From the NCBI GenBank assembly GCA_029959085.1, contig JARWIR010000001.1, forward strand, positions 65,968,899 through 66,032,898: DNA of 64,000 nt, written 5' to 3'. The stretch comes from Nemophila menziesii. Taxonomy: Eukaryota; Streptophyta; Magnoliopsida; Boraginales; Hydrophyllaceae. The notes under the pieces were generated by a model. The model worked only from the letters and a program-made list of their open reading frames with translations. It was not told the DNA's origin and did not search any database. Positions within the stretch are counted from its first letter, which is position 1. Each line of letters starts with the position of its first letter. Shown here one piece after another: positions 10,684-20,353 of this stretch. Position numbers and translations under genes: made by a program.

Positions 10684-12915
10684 CTAGAAGAATAATGAAA
10701 ATATAATCCCGATCGGGCTCCTTACTGAGTACTTATCGGTATACCATTTCAGATATCCTTGTGAAAAGTTGGCGGTCACACCAACGGCTGATGGGCTAAA
10801 CGTGATTTTATAAGTTAACTTCTGGTTCAGCTTAGAGAAGACAAGTGAAGTTGGCTCAACACTAACATCAACTCCTGCGGGTGAAACAATCTCAACATTG
10901 TACGTAGAAATATCATCACCAACGTTAGTAACTGTTCTTGTATACGTTTGAGGCGTTGATTCAAATCGAATCGAAAATGAAGGATAGTTGAGTTGAGAAT
11001 CTGGTATGATTAATACCTCCGAACAATTCACCACACGCTTCAAAAATAGCCCAACTTGTTGATTCGTGTAATTGAGACCACATAAATAAGGTAAATAATC
11101 TGTTGGTTGAATATCGTAGATCAAGCCTGGATTATTTGCGCGTGATGGATTAACATGACCAGCACCAATGGCAAATATGTCGGCTACTTTAAGTTGATAT
11201 TCATCGAGGATTGGTTTGTTTCCAAGGTTAATTTGATCAGCAGTTGTCATGATTGCAGACTTAATAGCAGCAGGTGACCAATCAGGGTGCATACTTTTGA
11301 TTAAAGCCGCAATGCCGCTCAAATGAGGACAAGCCATGGAAGTTCCAGACATTATATTGAATGTGGATTTTGTATTGGTATTTTTTTCGATAGAGACAGG
11401 CCAAGCAGCGAGAATATTCACTCCAGGGCCGATGATATCAGGTTTCAAAATTCCAGGGCTTGCAATATTCGGACCCCTGGAAGAAAATACAGCTACGGAA
11501 GGAGCTTCAAAATCTCCAATTACTGTTCCTTGAAATAGCATTGTAGCTATAGGAGACTTAGTTGAATTAATATAGGCTTTAATCCTTTCTCCATCTACAA
11601 AATTTATTTGCGTCGCTGGAAGGACATCATTACTCGCAAAAGTAGTGTATTCCTCAGGCTCAGTATTCATAAATATCATGGCTACACCACCAGCATCTTT
11701 AACTGCTTGTCCTCTCTTGACTCTAGATAAAATCTCGTCTCGTTCACACAATACAATCTTCCCTTTAACGTCGGTTTTTTTCAAAGTCTCTGGTGAGCAA
11801 CCTCGAGAATCAGGATCACTTTTATTCCACCCGGCGTAAATAAGAGGGAGTGTCGTTTTGGGGAAATCCTTAGGGTAAAAGGCTGATTGACCATCAATTT
11901 CTTCGTTATTTCCTAATAGAGTTTTTACATTTAATTTTCTATCAATGGTGCTTGCACCAACCGATAAAACCCACGGAGCCTTATTCGATAAGGAGTCATA
12001 ATCTGGACCATCATTACCGGTTGAGCAGCTTACAAAGATCCCCCTTTCCATCGCGCTATACGCACCGATGGCTATGGAATCAGTATAGAAATATCTATGA
12101 TGTCCACCGAGTGAGATTGATAAAATATCAACTCCATCTTCAATAGCAGCATCGATTCCAGCTAATATATCACTATCAAAACAAGAAGTACCATTAGCAC
12201 AGACTCTGTAAATAGCAAGGTGTGCTAAAGGTGCAGTTCCAGATGCAGTACCATTAGCATTACCAAATATATTAGCGCCTTCAACAAAATTTCCAGCTGC
12301 AATGCTTGATGTATGTGTTGCATGGGTTTCTACATTTACTGAATAATTTGTAAAGAATCTCGCTCCTATGAGTTTGTTGTTACAAGCTGTAACATTGGAA
12401 TCACATATTCCTTTCCATTTATCAGGGGGTGGTGGCACTCCAGTGTCACTGAATGAAGGGTGGTTAGAGTATATTCCACCGTCTATCATTCCAATAATGA
12501 CCCCTTTCCCGAGGTTTGAATCTCTCCATAAGCCTACGCTCTGGTGCAAACCCAAAAAATCGGGAGAATGAGTTGTGTGTAAAGACAATTCTTTCTCAGG
12601 GTATGCAACCACAAACCCTTGTTTCTTTTCCATCTCCTTCACTTCTTCTAATGATAGTTTAGCGGCGAAACCTTTAATTGCGTTGTGGTAGGAATAAACT
12701 ATACGTGGTTCTTCATTCGAGCTTATCGTTGGTGGCAAAAAGGAGTTGTACCAGTTATCTAAATCTTCCGAATTTGTGAAAATTTGTTCATCAGGTGATT
12801 CTACATGAACGATATAGGTTTTGAAACTGTTTTTTACATGGGAATCACTTGCAAATGCTTCGAAAAAATGAATAATAATTATGCAGAAGAGGGTAAGAAA
12901 GTAGTTAAAATCCAT
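10684..12915 (-). CDS. Subtilisin-like serine protease (plant SBT1, P69-like)
   Basis: Intronless ORF of 743 residues, the usual length for plant subtilases. Order: hydrophobic signal peptide (about 1-23), inhibitor I9 prodomain (about 32-113, TYIVHVES to LHTTHSPDFLGL), S8 catalytic domain with an inserted protease-associated domain (about 355-455), and a fibronectin III-like C-terminal domain. Catalytic residues: Asp145 (MIDGG), His198, oxyanion Asn301 (STGNDGP) and Ser526 (GTSMACPH). The catalytic His sits in E-T-H-A-T-H-T, whereas the family norm is GHGTHT, so the flanking glycines are changed. FGNANGT, the LSISLGG block and the length recall P69/SBT1 enzymes of the apoplast. Such enzymes are secreted, self-process the prodomain and cleave peptides or proteins in the cell wall, often in defence or development; the substrate cannot be told. 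The Met at 12915 starts the signal peptide and is preceded by a TATA box. No stop or frameshift is seen. Confidence 0.92.
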   Translation of the reverse strand: MDFNYFLTLFCIIIIHFFEAFASDSHVKNSFKTYIVHVESPDEQIFTNSEDLDNWYNSFLPPTISSNEEPRIVYSYHNAIKGFAAKLSLEEVKEMEKKQGFVVAYPEKELSLHTTHSPDFLGLHQSVGLWRDSNLGKGVIIGMIDGGIYSNHPSFSDTGVPPPPDKWKGICDSNVTACNNKLIGARFFTNYSVNVETHATHTSSIAAGNFVEGANIFGNANGTASGTAPLAHLAIYRVCANGTSCFDSDILAGIDAAIEDGVDILSISLGGHHRYFYTDSIAIGAYSAMERGIFVSCSTGNDGPDYDSLSNKAPWVLSVGASTIDRKLNVKTLLGNNEEIDGQSAFYPKDFPKTTLPLIYAGWNKSDPDSRGCSPETLKKTDVKGKIVLCERDEILSRVKRGQAVKDAGGVAMIFMNTEPEEYTTFASNDVLPATQINFVDGERIKAYINSTKSPIATMLFQGTVIGDFEAPSVAVFSSRGPNIASPGILKPDIIGPGVNILAAWPVSIEKNTNTKSTFNIMSGTSMACPHLSGIAALIKSMHPDWSPAAIKSAIMTTADQINLGNKPILDEYQLKVADIFAIGAGHVNPSRANNPGLIYDIQPTDYLPYLCGLNYTNQQVGLFLKRVVNCSEVLIIPDSQLNYPSFSIRFESTPQTYTRTVTNVGDDISTYNVEIVSPAGVDVSVEPTSLVFSKLNQKLTYKITFSPSAVGVTANFSQGYLKWYTDKYSVRSPIGIIFSLFF

Positions 12916-12956
12916 GTTTGGTAAAAAGGTTGTACGTTTGGTTTAAAAGATTGATT

Positions 12957-12964
12957 ATTATATA
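12957..12964 (-). promoter_or_regulatory. TATA box of subtilase gene
   Basis: On the minus strand CTATATAAT lies roughly 42-50 nt upstream of the subtilase ATG, implying a very short 5' UTR. Position and sequence fit a core promoter; no transcript evidence. Confidence 0.5.
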
Positions 12965-13525
12965 GAGCTTCTTGTGTTTGTATTTTAAATTAAAAGTCAC
13001 TTTCTTTCACCTTTGAAGTAATGGAATTATTCAAATATTCAGGTAAGTAGAAGGAATCAACTAAAATGCTTTATCAATCGGTATTACGCATTGTCAAAAA
13101 AAAAATAAAAAAGTCGGTATTACGTGAAAGTTTGGACAATCTGGATAATTTTATTCTTGCTATGTCAACTTTCAATTTCTTAATTAAAGAAATTAAATAA
13201 AAACCTCAAACTCATTCGTATCTAAATAAAAAAAAGGTTATCGTTGATAACATTTTTATTAAACTTTTTAATTGTTTTTTTATGCCTTCAATAATTTATT
13301 TTATAAAAAAATGCCTAATGAAATAATTATTTATAAAAAACATCCCTTTTATATTTTCCATATCTTTACTATCCTTATTACTAAATATATTATTTTATTT
13401 CAATACAATATTAATTTTTAAATATTAAACAAAGGGTGATTAATCTAAAAGGTCCACAACCAAAATAACTTTCTTTAGCAGGTCCAGCCCATTTATATAA
13501 TATTCATAGTCAATAATACCCTTGG
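12965..13525. other. AT-rich upstream region of subtilase
   Basis: Spacer of about 560 bp with poly-A/T runs and no supported ORF. It would hold the subtilase promoter beyond the TATA box. No recognisable transposon end is visible. Confidence 0.35.
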
Positions 13526-13756
13526 TGGGCTCTGTAAACACGTTTAGTGGGCTTTGGACACACGGTTGGTGGGCTCTGTACACACGTTTTGATTGCCTCT
13601 GTACGTACATTTTGGTGGGCTCTGTACACGCATTTGGTGGGCTCTTTACACGCGTTTGGTGGACTCTTACACGCGTTTGGTTGGCTCTTTACACGCGTTT
13701 GGTGGGCTCTTTACACGCGTTTGGTGGGCTCTTTACACGCGTTTAGTGGGCTCTTG
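13526..13756 (+). repeat. 22-bp minisatellite
   Basis: About ten tandem units of GGTGGGCTCTTTACACGCGTTT and variants. The rightmost units are nearly identical with period 22; the leftmost are longer and more diverged (GTACACACG forms). ORFs through it are translations of the repeat. Confidence 0.85.
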
Positions 13757-14276
13757 TGCAGGTTAGCGGCTTCGTATAATCGCTTTTGGAGATTCAAACA
13801 ATGAGTAACAAATTCACTAATCATTCACGAGAATGTATCAATTGTATTAGAGAGAAATTGTATCAAAGACGATATTAAAATCAATAATTATTATTATTCA
13901 CTAATCATTATTGTTTACTAATCATTCACAAATAAAAATTCTATTGAAGGTGGACTAGTATGAAGGAAGGATTATCTTCCTTTTTTCTGATAATTAGGCT
14001 ATGGTTATCGATAGAGAGTCTTCTAATGGGCTGCATTTTAGTGGTCTTTAAAAAGGAGTCTTCTGTGATGTTAAGGAATTATCAATACCAGTCCATAAAA
14101 CCTTCAACGGCGGTAACAAATGTCTTGTAGTTGGGCCAAAAAATTTGAAGAAGAACAGTTTTTTCAAATTCAAAACTATGAGGAAACTTACTAATCAGGT
14201 TATTAATTAGAAAGAGGCGTCGTACTATACTACCTTCAAATAACCTGTTTGGAAATTGCTGCGAAAGCAATTAGCT
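13757..14276. other. Unassigned spacer
   Basis: AT-rich sequence without a supportable gene or transposon end. Confidence 0.3.
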
Positions 14277-14455
14277 GTGCAGGATAGCGGCTTGGTTGTG
14301 GCGGCGGTTGTTTTGCAGGAGAGTGGCGGAGGAAGTAGATGTGCAAGAGAGCGGCTTGGTTGTGGCGGCGTTTGCTTTGCAGGAGAGCGGCGGAGGGAGT
14401 AGATTTGCAGGAGAGCGGATGGGTTGTGGCGGCAGATGCTTTGCAGGAGAGCGGC
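14277..14455 (+). repeat. ~66-bp tandem repeat, GC-richer
   Basis: Nearly three units built on 'gcaggagagcggcttggttgtggcggc' alternating with 'tttgcaggagagcggcggaggaagtagat'. It contrasts in base composition with its AT-rich flanks. No protein role is evident. Confidence 0.6.
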
Positions 14456-14690
14456 TGTGAAAATGGTGAATAAAAAGGTTAAGGAGGGTTTGGTTCTTAA
14501 GATATTTAATATTATAAATAGATATTGTAATAATTGATATAGGGGTATAATAGGTAGTAATATGTTAGGAATATTATTTCTGGACTCTATAAGGTTAAAC
14601 TATTGAAGTGGACCTATTTAGATAAGATATTCTGAGATTTGGACTTAATTAGAAATTATCTCTTAAACAAATAATATGATACTTCTTTCT

Positions 14691-14741
14691 CCACCACCAC
14701 CACCACCACCACCACCACCACCTACTACTACTACTACTACT
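14691..14741 (+). repeat. Compound microsatellite (CCA)n(CTA)n
   Basis: About eleven CCA/ACC triplets followed by about seven CTA triplets. Confidence 0.9.
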
Positions 14742-14749
14742 AATTCCAT

Positions 14750-15106
14750 CACACGCGCGTGTCCGTGATTTTTTTTTAAAATCGTCATAACTAATTCAAA
14801 AAAAATCCTTTCAAAACATGAAATAAACATGGAATTTCATGTTTTAAACACAGAATTTCAAAACTGTTTAAAACATGAAATTCCATGTTTAAAACATGAA
14901 ATTTCATGTTTATTTCATGTTTTAAACATGAAATTTCGTGTCTGCGAAAAAAAATTAAAAAAATCAAAAAATTCAGAAAATTCCGAAAAAAATCATAGAC
15001 GTAAATATTAATTTGATTTATCCAAATATATTTTTTTTTTGTTTTTTTGTTTTTTTTTGAATTAGTTATGACGATTTTAAAAAAAATTCACGGACGCGCG
15101 CGTGTG
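14750..15106. mobile_element. Hairpin MITE-like element with ~55-bp terminal inverted repeats
   Basis: The left end CACACGCGCGTGTCCGTGA and the right end (as reverse complement CACACGCGCGCGTCCGTGA) continue as matching inverted repeats through poly-T and TAAAATCGTCATAACTAATT for about 55 bp with few mismatches. The 357-bp element has no coding capacity. The middle holds several copies of AAACATGAAATTTCATGTTT-like palindromes. Long TIRs would fit a Mutator-like MITE, but I could not find a convincing target duplication. Confidence 0.7.
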
Positions 15107-15299
15107 CTTATTAGTTTTTTTCTTATTATTTAATTGTTAATTATAGGGGTAATTTGGGATGGGGCTGTTTTCAATAAAGTATCTTATTCTAGTTACCTTT
15201 TTCTAAATAAGTTTTTTAATAGGCATCAATCAACAATTGGCTCATAAAAAACCCTCTCAGGCACATTCTTCCAAAAAACCCTCTCCCCGCCCTTACCCA

Positions 15300-15472
15300 C
15301 CGTTCTCCACTTTGAAGACCTTTAATCGCAATACATCCCTGCGACCGATAACCCTACTTATCATTTCTGGCTAACCTAAGATCCGTACTCTACATCGTCT
15401 ATTCCTACATTGGTTGTACTTTATTTTATTAACAGGAGCATTACAAGACCAAGATGGCGCCGCTACCAGGGA
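15300..15472 (+). mobile_element. LTR 3' end and primer-binding site, family C
   Basis: About 15330-15450 matches the LTR ends at 22835-22971 and 52018-52153 ('cgcaatacatccctgcga', 'accctacttatcatttct', 'ttggttgtactttattt'). It is followed by a primer site TGGCGCCGCTACCAGGGAT at 15454-15472, complementary in its first seven bases to the tRNA-Asp 3' end used by Athila-type elements. The LTR is truncated on its left. Confidence 0.65.
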
Positions 15473-15631
15473 TGATTGCTTAAGATTTTTGTGTAGTTTG
15501 TTTTTCGTTTTATTTTATTTTTGTGTTTTTGTCTCTTCTCAGGTTTATAGGTTTTAGTGTATACACCCGGACCCCGAGAAGCTATTCCGAGATCAAAGAA
15601 AGAGAGACAGAGAAAGAAAAACATATGTACT

Positions 15632-16243
15632 AATGGCTAACATTAAGCCACCGGCTGGTTATGAAGCCAATGTGAATCAAATGAACCAACCTTTAGGAGC
15701 TAATCCACTAGAGGGGGTTCAGAATGATAGTATACAAGGAGAAAACTTGAATGGAGCCAATCCACAAAATGTACCTCATCAGCAAATGCAAGGCATCCCT
15801 GAGCCGTGAGTGCCTTTCCATGTTCAGCCTTTGGGGATTTTCCCTCCAGTTATTCAAGCCGCACGTTTTAAGCCTGACATGGGTATGTTAAATTAATTCA
15901 TAAGATATGGGAATTAGAGTGGAGATTCTCACCAGGATCCGCTTCGCGCTCTACAAAAGTTCATCCTAATATGTGACACGTATATTACTCAACGCGTTAT
16001 AATAGAGTAGATGTACTATTTAACATTCCAGTTTTTTTTTAAGCGGAGGTCCTAGTGAATGGCTAAACAATTCGAGACAATCCCTGATTGGGATTCACTT
16101 CAAGCAATTTTTTTTGATAGATATGATCCATAGAGTATGAGGATGAACGACCAGGTTGAGCTTGCCAATTTCATAAAAGATGATGATGAGACACTAGGGG
16201 AGACATGTATCAAATTTAAAAAATTGTTTACTAAATGCCCTCT
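15632..16243 (+). pseudogene. Gypsy (Athila-like) gag, decayed
   Basis: ATG at 15632 opens MANIKPPAGYEANVNQ. The gag core follows with several stops: VPFHVQPLG, then IQAARFKPDMGML, DPLRALQKFILICDTYIT, and ELANFIKDDDETLGE ending in the cysteine block KCPL. It aligns with the gag at 31069-33084. Gag forms the virus-like particle of the retroelement. The frame is cut at 16243 by a reversed LTR. Confidence 0.75.
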
Positions 16244-17734
16244 TGGTGTCGCCTAGGGTGTGATAAAAATAAGATAAAATTAAGTCAAGAAACTACGCAC
16301 TCTCACCCTAGACAGGCACAGTACTGCAAGTATTACATGATGTATGCAAGTTTTAGTTAGTAAGTTGAGTTCGTTCGCAGGGACTTAAGTGTGTTATACA
16401 AATGGGTAGCAATTCCGAGTAAAAAGTAAATAATTAAAGACAGAAAATAACAGCAAATAGATTTCGAAATTAGCAATTAAAACTAAGAAAATAAAGACAA
16501 TAAAATAAAAGATTAAGAATATGAGATGAGAGATATAGCTTAGGTTTTGCTAGTATGCACTAATCCTTCTAATTCTATATAGGAATCTAGTTAATAAGGG
16601 AGAATATTAGCTCTTGGTATACTTAGTCAGGATTCTAAATTCCCATACCTTAGACCTTGAGAGCGACTAAGGGGGCTACGGCACAACCAAGACGTGGTTT
16701 AGAATAGGGTTATCAAACGCTACTAAGGCCCTAAGCAATCGCAACAATCAATTGGTGATATGGTGATTAAAACAAACCCTAATGACTATCTAGTTAGAAT
16801 CATGTTTTGTCAGAACTAATATCGACACTAGACATTATGTGGTGGTTCAATAGTTAAACACCCTGTCAAGGAGACCATCTAACTAATATTAAAACAATCC
16901 TAAAGTGATCAGTTCTAGGAAAGACAATAAATCAAAACACATAAACAAATATTAAGTGAGTAGCTAATATCAGATTAAAACATATAATTCCCAAAGAAAC
17001 TTAGATAGAAGAATTAGAATTCATAGATTATACATTATTCAAAACCCAAGCTATGTGGAGTTTAGTTCATACCTGATGGAAATAACTAAAAGAAATTACA
17101 AAAGACATCATCTTGCTCTCTACAATAAACTGGAAGAATAAAACTCTAAGAACTAGTTACTATGAGGCAAGGATAATTTACAAGTGATATGAGGGTGTAT
17201 TTATAGGTGTTTAGAAGACCTAATTCGTTTTCTTGAGGAAGAGATAAAGTATTGGACTCCTAGCCCAACTCAAATTCGTATGGAAATAAAGATAAACACT
17301 GCTGGACCGTTTTGAGCATATCTTCTTCGTTATTGGTCGGTTTGAGCTACATAAGATACCAAAAGAATCCTCACAGAATTATCTTTGTCCCTATGAAAAG
17401 AAATTACCAAAATCGGCCTATTTCTTGGGGTAAATAGCACTTCTTTAGGCGTGTACTACAGAATCCCAGATTTAGGCAGCTTTTCCTTTTCCTTTTCCAT
17501 CTTTTTAGCTTTTGTTTTCTTATCTCCAATTACCATGCAAATCTCTTTCCATATGTTGTAGTCTTTGACTTGGACTCTAATTAAGCTCCATAATTTTCTT
17601 TAAAGCTACACACTAAATAAACAATTAAACCCAATATGCTCTAAAAATATTATTTTACTAAATCAAGACTCAAAATAGGAAAGTGCACTATTTCTCAAGA
17701 AAATAGACATTTATGACTTCTAAATCACTACAAA
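16244..17734 (-). mobile_element. LTR of family B, reversed, 5' tip missing
   Basis: The plus strand begins TGGTGTCGCCTAGGGTGTG, the reverse complement of the family B LTR end seen at 30912 and 38817, and follows that LTR to about 17734. There 'gacttctaaatcacta' is followed by unrelated sequence, so the first ~50 bp of the LTR are missing. It interrupts gag at 16243. No internal region is attached; it is a truncated solo LTR or a deletion remnant. Confidence 0.8.
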
Positions 17735-17769
17735 TTGTTAATGCATTTATTTCCTTGATTTGATTAAAT

Positions 17770-19260
17770 ATTTGTAACCAACCAATTCACGCCACGTCAT
17801 TGGGTGACATTTGGGTGGTATATATCATTACTCTTACATTTATTATTCAACGCACACTTTCTTTGGAATTTGTTATATTCAGTAGGTATGGAGTTTGAGA
17901 TTACTCTCCAAGTGAATTTTTCCAGTTTAGGAGGTAAGTTAAGTTTCCAAACATCTTCCCAGAAGTTATCATTGAGAGTAAAGGAAGAAGACAGATTGTT
18001 TTGTATAGATTTTCTCATGTCTATAATTGTGTCAATTGAGATTTTTTTATAGACACCTGTTGCTGTTAAGTTGTTATTTTTTGAATGTTTTCAAGTTATA
18101 GTATCAGGAACATCAGTAGTGCTAATGTTTATAGCTGAGATATCAATCATATTTTTTGGGCAAATATAGTAGAAAGTAATTCATTGTTCCAAGTGTGATT
18201 ATCATTAATGAATTCTGACACATAAGAGATAGGGAATTTGGAGATATTAATCAGTTTATATGATTGATAGACCCAATCATCATTCCTAACTTTAATGCTC
18301 TTACCATTACTGACAATCCATTGAGTATCATGATTATAATCGTTTCTTCATAGTAATAAGCTTTTCCAAACCCAAGAGGGAATATATCCTAGATTAGCAT
18401 TTTCAAATGTTTCATTTTGGAAATAGATACCCTTAACAACTTTATTGGCAATATAGTCCAAGCTAAATTTCCAAGCAGAGGAAGTAAGTAAAGAGATATT
18501 CATATTAGAGAAGTTTTTTTTAAAGTTTAAACCTCCTTCTCTTTTAGGCATTCATATATTTCCAATTTTTCCAATGGATTATGTTAAAATCTTTATTACC
18601 CCACTAGTAATTTGCAATAAGTGATGATATTTTATTACATATAAATTCAGGGATTCAGAAGATAGCCATAATATAAATAGGAATTGATTGTATAACAACC
18701 TTAATTAAGGTTTCTTTACTAGCTTCAGATAAGAATTTAAAGTTCCAGTTATCAAGCTTTGTAATACCTCTCTCAATGAGCCATTCAAGATCTTTAGTCT
18801 TTGATCTCCCCCATTCAAAGGGAAGTCCAAGATAAATTCCAAGATTTGATAAATGATTCATATTAAGGATTCAAGTTAATTCATGGGCAACATTTTGAGG
18901 GTGTGTTTTTACTGTAAACTACACCACTTTTGTTAAGATTTATGTTTTGATAAGAGGCAACACTATACATGTCCAAAACCTCTTTAAAGTTAAGGAATTC
19001 CTCATGTTCTAAGAAAAAAGAAGCCATCATCAGCAAATAAGATAATGGGTCAATTTAGGACAATTTCTACTAAGTTTGCTTCCTTAAATAAGGTTTTTGA
19101 TTGCTTTATCAATAATGAGAGCCGAGAAATATTGAGTGACAATACAAAACATGAAAGGGGACAAGGGGTCACCTTGTCTCAGTCCTTTAGTAGGCTTTTT
19201 AATGCTAACAAGGCAACCATTGATAAGGATAAAGTAGGATAAATACTATCATACTATTTT
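17770..19260 (-). pseudogene. LINE reverse transcriptase and zf-RVT, decayed
   Basis: Minus-strand translation in shifting frames gives the order expected of a plant LINE pol: KGLRQGDPLSP (about 19160-19190), catalytic LFADD (about 19025-19045), the YLGLPFEWGRSK block (18655-18861), KREGGLNFKKNFSNMN (18348-18551) and a zf-RVT region (FWEDVWKLNLPPKL, 17797-18018). Endonuclease and 5' parts are absent, as in 5'-truncated LINE insertions. It abuts the truncated family B LTR. Confidence 0.8.
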
Positions 19261-19529
19261 ATCCAATAAATCCACGTGTTTGAAAACCCCATAGATTTCA
19301 TAGTATCAAACAAAAAATACCACTCTATACTCTCTAGAAAATCTCGGCCAGGGTGCAATAACCCTTTGATATACATTTCTTACGCCTTTAAGTCGACATT
19401 TTTATATAACCATTTGCGATAACCTGCCCTAGACATGTGCAAACAGGGCAACCGCATGGAAAAAAAATTAAGGATATTTTTTTATGTACTTAATTTTTTG
19501 AATTATTGATTTTTTGGACTAGTAAAGAA

Positions 19530-20130
19530 AAAGGGACCAGATATCCAAACTTCATCTGATGCCAAGTCTTGAGCACTGGGTCTCGATCAAAAATCGACCC
19601 CAATTCGTCTTGGCCCTCCGTCTAGCGTGTCGCGTCGTTCTGTTCAGCCAATCAATTGTGTCTTCTTGAGAGATGACGGAATCCCGTGAAACCCCGACTT
19701 ATTTTTATCTCGCCAATCCTAACACAACTGAGACAAACTGACCACCACGTTGTTGATGGTGAGTTAATACCATGAACCACCTCAAGGTTATCTGAAAACA
19801 CAAATGTACTTACGACCGGGGACGACCCTCCCAGGCAAGTAGACTCTAATACCGCCCTTACTTCCCCATACACGACCGAATCTACGTCACAGTAGAAAGA
19901 CGTTACACCGCCGTCTTTCGTCGCACTTATCCATTCTTACGATACCAATGTCAGCCTACACCGAAGCTGTCTTAAACGATGCATCACATGAAATCATAAT
20001 TTGTGTATTCCAGACTTCCTCGCCATTCTGGTTTGGAGCCTCCTACTCTCTAAGGCCTGGTATAGATGGTTCCAACCTACTACTCAATTATTCTCCATAC
20101 AGGCCTGTCATCCCGCTACCGATTGCTAGA
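19530..20130 (-). pseudogene. RNase H-like remnant of a plant LINE
   Basis: Minus-strand reading gives YGEVRAVLES, VFSDNLEVVHGINSP (the 'DS/DN..v...in' acidic block) and FRHLSRRHN, the pattern of plant LINE RNase H domains. Stops and frameshifts are present. It lies upstream of, and is probably a different copy from, the LINE at 17770-19260. 19261-19529 and 20131-20353 show nothing I can assign. Confidence 0.5.
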
Positions 20131-20353
20131 ATTGCGCTAGAGCGACGCTTTCATGGCACACTCACATCCTGCACTTCCAAATATACCAAATCATTGGAAG
20201 CAAATAAGATAGTAAGTTGTAATTATATAATCAAGGGGGCTTAGCTTTCGGTGGTCTAGCCGATAGAAGAACTTTCTACGCTATTAAGACCTCCCTTGTA
20301 TATAAAAAAACCTAAGTATAAATATTATTGATTCAACAATAATTAATATATAT

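Noticed and set aside
11323..12571. Several plus-strand frames inside the subtilase
   Set aside because: Antisense shadows of the 743-codon gene.
13522..13804. Two overlapping Trp/Gly-rich frames
   Set aside because: Both are read through the 22-bp minisatellite.
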